8,650 bases of DNA from Pseudomonadota bacterium (GTDB lineage: Bacteria; Pseudomonadota; Gammaproteobacteria; JAKAQQ01). This document shows positions 1 to 5,255 of this stretch, piece by piece. A program made the translations under genes and the position numbers. The stretch's first letter is position 1. Each line of letters begins with the position of its first letter. Location of the stretch: assembly GCA_021819635.1 (NCBI GenBank), contig JAKAQQ010000020.1, positions 1 to 8,650 on the forward strand, read 5' to 3'. The notes beneath the pieces are model-generated. The model ran no database searches. It had not been told where the DNA came from and saw nothing but the letters and a program-made list of their open reading frames with translations.

Positions 1-412
1 GTGTTCCGGACGGGCGTTTCTTTGGGGGAGGAGAGTCGGTGTTTGGTGGGGTTGTTCCTCGGCCGGAGGACGTCGACTTCGTGCCCCGCCTGCTCGGGCG
101 TGATGTTCCGGAAACCGGACGTTCGGGCGGATTCATGGCGGTGTTCTGTGAGAAATCCACGCGGGATCCAGAAGGGTGGGCGCAAGGAACGCCGCAACGA
201 ACATGCCCGACTCCCGGATCAGGGGGTGTCCGAGGATACCACTCCCGGGGCGATGCGCGGCGCCCCCGAATCAATCGAAAAAGTGGCGCGTCGCGGAAAA
301 CAGAAACCCATCAGGAAACAGAATGCGCCGAAGTGTAGGGAGGTGGCGACCCTCAACAACTCGATGCCGATCCCGTCCGTCGTGGCTCCGATGGACGGGT
401 TGTGGGGCGGTT
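1..412. other. Left-flank region with no defensible gene
   Basis: This stretch lies beyond the 3' end of kdpC and contains no recognisable protein or RNA gene. A plus-strand frame is open from the left edge (base 3) to a stop ending at 338. Its first 50 or so codons read like protein, with a Gly-rich then acidic stretch, but the remainder is rich in Arg, Thr, Pro and Gly, lacks the strong third-position G/C bias of the kdp genes, and matches no family I know. On the minus strand a 23-codon frame starting at 204, with GGGAG before it, ends in an ATGA overlap with another frame at 136 that runs off the left edge. That second frame looks like an antisense shadow (Pro/Ser/Arg/Thr-rich). Positions 275-340 are locally A-rich and purine-rich. 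A 9-base word, TGTTCCGGA, occurs at 2-10 and 104-112. The clearest structure is the hairpin at 372-399, listed separately. Confidence 0.5.
372..399 (-). terminator. Hairpin downstream of kdpC, possible terminator or mRNA 3' end
   Basis: CCCGTCC at 372-378 pairs perfectly with GGACGGG at 393-399, and the stem continues through 379-382 with 389-392 around a 6-base loop (TGGCTC). In plus-strand RNA the stem is 11 pairs with one G-U. In minus-strand RNA, the kdpC direction, that position becomes a C-A mismatch, leaving 7 plus 3 pairs. It begins 13 bases after the kdpC stop, where an operon terminator would be expected. No run of U follows on either strand, so it is not a classical intrinsic terminator. 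It could instead protect the 3' end of the operon mRNA, or end a convergent plus-strand transcript. Confidence 0.35.
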
Positions 413-1042
413 TCAGCCCCGTGGCGTGGCCTTGGTTGTGCGTCCATTCACGCCGAGTCTCTTCCTGCGCCCGTAAAGATGGTGAAGCGCAAGGTCCAGG
501 GGAAGAACGGCGACAACGGGCGGGCCGAGGAACGATACCGGAGGGCGCCGGGTGTAGGTGTGCACCAGCTTCTTGAGAGTTGCGGGCGAGAGTCCTCCCG
601 CCCGTGCGATGCGCGGAATCTGGTAGGCGGCCGCCGCAAGACTGATGTCGGGGTCGAGTCCGCTTCCGGACGTGGTCACGAGGTCGATCGGCACCGGTCC
701 GTGCGCGTTGGGGTCGGCCGTCTCGAGTCTCGCAAGCCGTCGGCGGATGTCGGCGACGAGGCGCGGATTGGTGGGTGCGGTGTTTGAGGCGTTTGAGGCG
801 TCGGCGTCGTAGGGGACGGGGGTCGTTGCCGACGGTCGCGGCCAGAAATACTTCCGGCCGCGGATCTCCTGCCCGATCAGGGCGGAGCCCACCACCCGGC
901 CGTGACGGACGAGGAGCGAGCCTCGGCTCTGCCGGGGGAACAGCAGTTGGGCGAGCCCAAGGGTCACGAGCGGATAGACGAGCCCGGTGAGGAGGGCCAG
1001 AAGCACGAAGAGGCGAAGCGTGGTCGAGAGGGTGCGGAACAC
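413..1042 (-). CDS. kdpC: KdpC, accessory subunit of the KdpFABC potassium-transporting ATPase
   Basis: KdpC is a single-span membrane protein with a large extracytoplasmic domain that associates with KdpA and KdpB and is required for a working K+ pump. From the chosen start it has 209 residues. A hydrophobic segment runs from about 9 to 30, followed by the family landmarks GSALIGQ (52-58), YFWPRPSA (65-72), a Ser/Asn-rich stretch ending in NP (82-93), VTTSGSGLDPDIS (122-134) and AAAYQIPRIAR (137-147). I chose the GTG at 1042 because GAGGTG (1054-1049), overlapping the kdpB stop, gives a good ribosome site and because the resulting N-terminus matches known KdpC proteins. A GTG at 1051 is possible, and the frame stays open to a TTG at 1096. 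The last 20 or so residues form a basic tail (YGRRKRLG onward) beyond the usual end near LALxxL. It is the last gene of the operon and has no internal defects. Confidence 0.96.
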   Translation of the reverse strand: MFRTLSTTLRLFVLLALLTGLVYPLVTLGLAQLLFPRQSRGSLLVRHGRVVGSALIGQEIRGRKYFWPRPSATTPVPYDADASNASNTAPTNPRLVADIRRRLARLETADPNAHGPVPIDLVTTSGSGLDPDISLAAAAYQIPRIARAGGLSPATLKKLVHTYTRRPPVSFLGPPVVAVLPLDLALHHLYGRRKRLGVNGRTTKATPRG

Positions 1043-1052
1043 GGCGGACACC

Positions 1053-3113
1053 TCAATGAAGCGTGAGGAGAAGATCGATGAGCTTGATGCCCGCAAAGGG
1101 GAAGACGAGACCCCCGAGGCCGTAGATCCAGAGATTGCGCCGGAGAAGCCGGGTGGCCGACGTCGCCCGGAAACGGACGCCGCGCAGGGCCAGGGGGATG
1201 AGGAGCGGGATGACGAGGGCGTTAAAAATCACGGCGGCCAAAACGGCGTGAACCGGGCTGCTGAGACCCATGACGTTGAGGACGCGAAGCCCGGGGTAGA
1301 CGGCCACGAAGGCCGCGGGCAGAATGGCGAAATATTTGGCGACGTCGTTCGCGACGCTGAAGGTGGTGAGTGCCCCACGGGTTATGAGGAGCTGCTTGCC
1401 GATCTCGACGATCTCAAGGAGTTTCGTCGGGTTCGAGTCGAGGTCGACCATGTTGGCGGCCTCGCGCGCCGCCTGGGTGCCGCTCGCCATGCACAGGCCC
1501 ACGTCGGCTTGGGCAAGCGCCGGGGCGTCGTTGGTGCCGTCGCCGGTCATGGCCACCATGTAGCCCTCTTTCTGATAGGCACGGATGCGGGCAAGCTTGG
1601 TCTCGGGCTTGGCCTCGGCGAGGTAGTCGTCGACGCCGGCCTCGGCGGCGATCGTGGCCGCCGTGAGCGGGTTGTCGCCGGTGACCATGACCGTCTTGAT
1701 GCCCATGGCGCGCAGGCGTGCGAACCTCTCGCGGATCCCACTCTTCACGATGTCCCGGAGCTCGACGACCCCGAGGACCCGGGCGTCGCAGGCAACCACG
1801 ATCGGGGTGCAGCCCGCGGTGGCGATCTTGTGCACCACCGTGTCGATGTCCTCGGGCCAGGTGCCGCCGGCGCGCACGACGTGGGCACGGATCGCGTCGG
1901 GAGCGCCTTTGCGCAGATGCTTCTCACCGAGATCAACCCCGCTCATGCGGGTTTCGGCGGTGAACGGGATCAGGCCCGCGTCCTGGGGGAGAGCGGTGGC
2001 GAGCGAGGGCACGGTCTTGTGGGCGAGCGCGACGATGCTCTTGCCCTCGGGAGTGTCGTCCGCGAGCGAGGCGAGCCCGGCGGTCTCCGCGAGCGTTTCG
2101 AGACTTGTGCGGCTCACGGGGTGAAAGGCCGCGGCCTGGCGATTCCCGTAGGTGATCGTTCCGGTCTTGTCGAGAAGCAGGACATCGACGTCGCCGGCGG
2201 CCTCGATCGCGCGCCCGGAGGTGGCCACCACGTTGTGGCGCATGAGGCGGATGATGCCGGCGATGCCGATGGCGGGCAGGAGGCCGCCGATGGTGGTCGG
2301 AATCAGGCAGACGAGGAGGGCGAAGAGGACGGTCAGGCCGATGACTTGGCCGCTGTGGGCCGCCACGTGGACGGCGTACCACGAAAAGGCGTAGAGACTG
2401 GCCGTCACCACCAGGAAAACCAAGGTGAGGACGACGAGCAGGATGCCGAGGGCGATCTCGTTGGGGGTCTTGCGTCGCGAGGCGCTTTCGACCATCTGGA
2501 TCATGCGGTCGATGAAGGTGGCGCCGGGTTCGCTCGTCACGCGTACGACGAGCCAGTCCGAGAGAACCGTGGTGCCGGCGGTGACGGCGCTCCGGTCGCC
2601 CCCCGCCTCACGGATGACCGGTGCGCTCTCGCCCGTGATGGCGCTCTCGTCCACGGCCGCCACCCCGCCGACCGCTTCGCCGTCGGCGGGGATCACGTCG
2701 CCGGCTTCGACGAGGATGTGATCCCCCGGCCGAAGCTCGTAGCCCGCGATCTCTTCCCGCTTCGCGTCGTGCCGCGGGGCGGCGAGACGCTTCGCCCGCA
2801 CCTCCTGGCGGCTCGCCCGGAGACTGTCGGCTTGCGCCTGCCCCTGGCGCTCGGCCACCGCTTCGGCGAAGTTGGCGAAAAGACAGGTGAGCCAGAGCCA
2901 GAGGTCAATCGCGGCGGTGAAGCCGGCGAGCGGCGTGCGTCCCGTGACGAGATCGCGGATGGTGAGAGCCAGGAGAAACCAAGCCCCGACGTAGACCACA
3001 AACATGACGGGATTGCGGATCTGACTCCGGGGATTGAGCTTGAGGAGGCTGTCGAGGAGGGTGGGGCGCACAAAGCGCAACCAACCCCGTTCGGCGGGAG
3101 CGGTGTGACTCAC
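1053..3113 (-). CDS. kdpB: KdpB, P-type ATPase catalytic subunit of the potassium pump
   Basis: KdpB hydrolyses ATP through an aspartyl-phosphate intermediate to drive K+ uptake through KdpFABC at the inner membrane. The protein has 686 residues, close to the family norm. Visible in order are membrane segments near 35-52 and 68-84, the actuator-domain TGES loop (160-163), membrane segments near 220-242 and 255-275 followed by [16 protein letters not shown] (271-286), the phosphorylation site DKTGT with Asp315, the nucleotide-domain KGA motif (402-404), the hinge GDGTNDAP (524-531), and [16 protein letters not shown] (587-602), whose Asp590 and Lys593 correspond to the charged pair known in the fifth membrane helix. 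The C-terminus adds further helices. The start is a GTG whose GTGA overlaps the kdpA stop, with GGGGGA 7 bases upstream. Ser163 of TGES is the position reported as an inhibitory phosphoserine in the E. coli enzyme. All catalytic residues are present. Confidence 0.99.
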   Translation of the reverse strand: MSHTAPAERGWLRFVRPTLLDSLLKLNPRSQIRNPVMFVVYVGAWFLLALTIRDLVTGRTPLAGFTAAIDLWLWLTCLFANFAEAVAERQGQAQADSLRASRQEVRAKRLAAPRHDAKREEIAGYELRPGDHILVEAGDVIPADGEAVGGVAAVDESAITGESAPVIREAGGDRSAVTAGTTVLSDWLVVRVTSEPGATFIDRMIQMVESASRRKTPNEIALGILLVVLTLVFLVVTASLYAFSWYAVHVAAHSGQVIGLTVLFALLVCLIPTTIGGLLPAIGIAGIIRLMRHNVVATSGRAIEAAGDVDVLLLDKTGTITYGNRQAAAFHPVSRTSLETLAETAGLASLADDTPEGKSIVALAHKTVPSLATALPQDAGLIPFTAETRMSGVDLGEKHLRKGAPDAIRAHVVRAGGTWPEDIDTVVHKIATAGCTPIVVACDARVLGVVELRDIVKSGIRERFARLRAMGIKTVMVTGDNPLTAATIAAEAGVDDYLAEAKPETKLARIRAYQKEGYMVAMTGDGTNDAPALAQADVGLCMASGTQAAREAANMVDLDSNPTKLLEIVEIGKQLLITRGALTTFSVANDVAKYFAILPAAFVAVYPGLRVLNVMGLSSPVHAVLAAVIFNALVIPLLIPLALRGVRFRATSATRLLRRNLWIYGLGGLVFPFAGIKLIDLLLTLH

Positions 3114-4888
3114 GGTTGGATCCCCCGGACGAGAGACGGCGTGGCGTGGTGGGCGAAGAGGACAATCTGGTCGGCGACCGGGCCCAGAACCAGGGCGGGA
3201 ATGAAGTTGAGGGCTCCGATGAGCAGGATGCCCCCGCTCAGCAGGAAGACGAAGGTGAGCGTGTGCGTGGGCAGTGTGCCCGCTCCGACCGGAATGCTCT
3301 TCTTGCGTGCGAGTGCCCCGGCCATCGCGAGAAGCGGGAGATACACCCAGTAGCGGCCGACAAGCATGGCGACGCCGGTGAGCACGTTGTAGAAGCGGGT
3401 GGCCGCGTCGAGGCCGCCGAAGGCGCTTCCGTTGTTGTTCCCCGGGCTGGTGACGGCGTAGAGAATTTCGCTGAAGCCGTGGGCGCCCGGGTTGCCGATG
3501 GCCGCCCGACCCGTCGGGCTCAGGACCGCGATCGCCGTGCCCGCAAGGACGACGAGGGGCATGACGAGGATCGAGAGAGAAACCATTTTCATTTCAAACG
3601 TTTCGATCTTCTTGCCGAGGAACTCGGGGGTCCGTCCGACCATGAGTCCCCCGAGAAAGACGGCGAAGATGGCGAAGGCAAGAAGGCTCGCAAGACCCGT
3701 CCCGATTCCCCCAAAGATGACCTCTCCGAGCTGCATGAGGAAGAGGTTGACGCCTCCGGCGATGGGCATCATCGAGTCGTAGGAGCAGTCCGCCGCCCCG
3801 GTCGAGGTGGCCGTGGCGGCGGTCGCGAAGAGCGCGCATGCCACCGCTCCGACCCGGTCGTCGGCGCCGACGAGATTTCCGCCGCCCGCAAGCCGTGGGG
3901 AAGGCCGTTGGGCCACGTGGAGGGCCGCGATCCGGGGGTTCGGGGTGAGTTCCTCGTGGGCGCTGAGAAGAGCGAGGGGCACGAAGAAAAGGAGAGTGGT
4001 GACGACGAGAGCCACGGCGGTGCCGGGGGCTCGGGCCAGGCGCGCGAAGGCCACGAGGAGACTCGCCGGAAGAAGCAGCATGAGCAGGGTTTCGAGGCCG
4101 TTCGTGAGTGCGGTCGGGTTCTCGAAGGGATGGGCGCTGTTGACGTTGAAGAATCCGCCCCCGTTGTTGCCGAGGAGTTTGATGGATTCCTGGGAGGCCA
4201 CCGGGCCGAGGGCAATCGCTTGGTGCCGGATCAGGCGCGCGCCTTCATGGAAGGGAAAAACGAGGTGTGCACGGACGAGGGCGGTGAGCGTATCCGGAAC
4301 GCCTTGGACGACCAGGAGGAGCGCGACGAGGAGGGAGAGGGGCAAAAGGAGGTAGAGGACGGTGCGGGTGAGGTCCACCCAGTAGTTGCCGAGGCGGTCG
4401 GTTTCGTGCCGGACAAGGCCACGGATGAGGGGGAGAAGCAGGGTCACTCCGGTTGCGGCCGAGAGGAAATTCTGGACCGTGAGCCCGAGCATCTGGGCGA
4501 GCGGTCCCAGGGTGGTTTCCCCGGCGTAGTCCTGCCAGTTGGTGTTGGTGACGAAACTCACCGCGGTGTTGAAGGCGGAGCCGGGCGCGACCGCGCCGAG
4601 CCCCAGGGGATCGAGGGGCAGGAGGGGTTGAAAGCGCAGGATGGCGTAGAGGGCAAGAAATCCGACGAAATTGAAGAGGAGGAGGGCGACGGCGTACTCC
4701 TTCCAGTTCATCTCGGCCGCGGTGTTGATGCCGGCGAGACGGTAGAGGGCCCGCTCAAGGGGGGCGAGGAGCGGGCTGGTCCAGACGCGTTCTCCCGCAA
4801 AGACGCGCGCGGCGTAACGGCCCAAGGGGAGGGCGAGAAGAAACGTGGCGGCGAGGACCGCCAGCGTGAGGAACACGGCGTTGTTCAC
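3110..4888 (-). CDS. kdpA: KdpA, potassium-binding channel-like subunit of the KdpFABC pump
   Basis: KdpA belongs to the superfamily of K+ transporters and selects and conducts K+ for the pump. The protein has 592 residues, somewhat longer than E. coli KdpA (about 557), with roughly ten hydrophobic helices. The four pore-loop filter segments are visible: [11 protein letters not shown] (114-124), NNGGGFFN (241-248), TSTGA (361-365) and [10 protein letters not shown] (484-493). Also present are [12 protein letters not shown] (136-147), LGEVIFGG (387-394), [15 protein letters not shown] (414-428) and GTLPTH (537-542). The start is GTG with GGGGAG 8 bases upstream, its GTGA overlapping the kdpF stop; its own stop overlaps the kdpB start. 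One oddity is the segment [11 protein letters not shown] (337-347), which aligns without gaps to the usual GNMEGKEVRFG-type motif but lacks its Glu, Lys and Glu. The filter continues as GAADCSYDS rather than the common GAVNSMHDS. The reading frame is continuous, so this looks like divergence rather than a frameshift. Confidence 0.98.
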   Translation of the reverse strand: MNNAVFLTLAVLAATFLLALPLGRYAARVFAGERVWTSPLLAPLERALYRLAGINTAAEMNWKEYAVALLLFNFVGFLALYAILRFQPLLPLDPLGLGAVAPGSAFNTAVSFVTNTNWQDYAGETTLGPLAQMLGLTVQNFLSAATGVTLLLPLIRGLVRHETDRLGNYWVDLTRTVLYLLLPLSLLVALLLVVQGVPDTLTALVRAHLVFPFHEGARLIRHQAIALGPVASQESIKLLGNNGGGFFNVNSAHPFENPTALTNGLETLLMLLLPASLLVAFARLARAPGTAVALVVTTLLFFVPLALLSAHEELTPNPRIAALHVAQRPSPRLAGGGNLVGADDRVGAVACALFATAATATSTGAADCSYDSMMPIAGGVNLFLMQLGEVIFGGIGTGLASLLAFAIFAVFLGGLMVGRTPEFLGKKIETFEMKMVSLSILVMPLVVLAGTAIAVLSPTGRAAIGNPGAHGFSEILYAVTSPGNNNGSAFGGLDAATRFYNVLTGVAMLVGRYWVYLPLLAMAGALARKKSIPVGAGTLPTHTLTFVFLLSGGILLIGALNFIPALVLGPVADQIVLFAHHATPSLVRGIQP

Positions 4889-4977
4889 AGGAAACGCTCC
4901 CCGGCCAGGAGGAAGACGACGAGGTACACGAAGAGAGCGAGACCGAGGATCCCGCCGGCGACAAGCCAGCCGTTCAT
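4885..4977 (-). CDS. kdpF: KdpF, small stabilising subunit of the potassium pump
   Basis: This is a 30-codon gene encoding a single hydrophobic helix. It begins MNGWLVAGGILGLALF and ends FLLAGERFL. Size, position directly before kdpA, the single membrane span and the (A/P)-x-E-R-F-type C-terminus identify it as KdpF, which stabilises the KdpABC complex in E. coli and is about 29 residues there. Its ATG forms an ATGA overlap with the stop of the preceding microprotein gene, and its TGA overlaps the kdpA GTG start. There is no convincing Shine-Dalgarno sequence immediately upstream; instead the palindrome CGGGCGCCCG lies at 4980-4989. Translation therefore probably depends on coupling to the upstream small gene. 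It is short enough that gene finders commonly miss it. Confidence 0.88.
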   Translation of the reverse strand: MNGWLVAGGILGLALFVYLVVFLLAGERFL

Positions 4978-5066
4978 GTCGGGCGCCCGAGGGCGTCGAG
5001 GCCCGGGAGGGTGAGAAGGCTCAGGGCAAAGAAACCTGCCGTGAGCACCAGGTAATAGACGTCCAT
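4974..5066 (-). CDS. Predicted 30-residue membrane microprotein at the head of the kdp operon, function unknown
   Basis: This is the first gene of the operon, ending in an ATGA overlap with kdpF. The product starts MDVYYLVLTAGFFALSLL, with one hydrophobic helix at about 3-20, then a short polar tail (PGLDALGRPT). It is not KdpF, which follows as a separate gene. From memory, other kdp operons carry a small single-span open frame of similar character (Met, acidic, aromatic, then a hydrophobic helix with FFAL) before kdpF, but I know of no assigned function. The start choice is between ATG at 5066 and an adjoining GTG at 5069. GGAGG at 5082-5078 is 11 bases from the ATG and 8 from the GTG. An in-frame ATG at 5105 overlaps the predicted -10 element and is therefore unlikely. 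Presumed roles are an accessory pump subunit or a leader that couples translation into kdpF; both are inference. Confidence 0.65.
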   Translation of the reverse strand: MDVYYLVLTAGFFALSLLTLPGLDALGRPT

Positions 5067-5103
5067 CACGTTGAAGGCCTCCAAGGACGGATTCCGAGAC
5101 GAC

Positions 5104-5138
5104 ATTCTAGGACGCCCTCCGTAAACGCGGCGTAAACG
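5104..5138 (-). promoter_or_regulatory. Candidate KdpE operator and promoter of the kdpFABC operon
   Basis: On the minus strand an exact direct repeat GTTTACG-CCGC-GTTTACG occupies 5138-5121: two 7-base half-sites with a 4-base spacer, an 11-bp period. Eleven bases downstream is TAGAAT (5109-5104), one mismatch from the consensus -10. No -35 hexamer is recognisable at 17-bp spacing; that place is taken by the repeat. OmpR/PhoB-family regulators bind 11-bp-phased tandem repeats, and in pho promoters the box replaces the -35 about 10-11 bp from the -10. The half-site also shares TTTAC with the T-rich KdpE target of E. coli as I remember it. Transcription would start near 5097, leaving a leader of about 30 bases before the first small gene. 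The sequence facts are direct; KdpE binding is inferred from context. Confidence 0.6.
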
Positions 5139-5148
5139 TCGTCTCGGG

Positions 5149-5177
5149 TTGCGGCGCCGGGCTGCTGGTGGCATCAT
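5149..5177 (+). promoter_or_regulatory. Weak candidate promoter for kdpDE
   Basis: On the plus strand TTGCGG (5149-5154) and CATCAT (5172-5177) are separated by 17 bp. The matches to the sigma-70 consensus are only 3/6 and 4/6, so this is suggestive at best. It lies in the 150-bp divergent region, just beyond the candidate KdpE repeat, which would allow the regulator to influence both transcription units. The implied leader to the kdpD start is about 70 bases and includes a small inverted repeat (CGGAG at 5219-5223 with CTCCG at 5229-5233) of uncertain meaning. Confidence 0.2.
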
Positions 5178-5255
5178 GCAGAACGCTCCCCGCGGCTCTC
5201 CGACCGTCCAAGTCCTTTCGGAGCTGTCCTCCGGACCGCGGGCAGGGAGGAAAAC

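Noticed and set aside
136..204. Minus-strand 23-codon frame with a GGGAG site and an ATGA overlap to a frame leaving the window
   Set aside because: Too short and without family resemblance; the following frame is Pro/Ser/Thr/Arg-rich like an antisense shadow.
1043..1096. Longer KdpC starting at the TTG at 1096
   Set aside because: It would add 18 residues overlapping kdpB that are absent from known KdpC N-termini. The GTG at 1042 has the better ribosome site and family match.
987..3353. Long plus-strand open frame (788 codons) opposite kdpB and the start of kdpC
   Set aside because: It is antisense to a gene with complete P-type ATPase motifs, and its composition (Gly, Asp, Glu, Arg, His repeats) is typical of a shadow frame. 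It stays open because TTA, CTA and TCA are rare in these G+C-rich genes.
3116..5014. Plus-strand open frame (632 codons) opposite kdpA
   Set aside because: Same shadow effect: highly charged, low-complexity translation with no recognisable domain, fully antisense to KdpA with its four filter segments.
5067..5105. Longer form of the microprotein starting at ATG 5105
   Set aside because: That ATG lies within the TAGAAT -10-like element, so it would be upstream of the predicted transcript start. It does have a GGAGG 10 bases upstream, so it would need reconsidering if the promoter call fails.
5219..5233. Small inverted repeat CGGAG-CTGTC-CTCCG in the kdpD leader as a riboswitch or attenuator
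   Set aside because: A 5-7 bp stem is expected by chance in such G+C-rich DNA, and there is no second structure or U-tract to form a switch.
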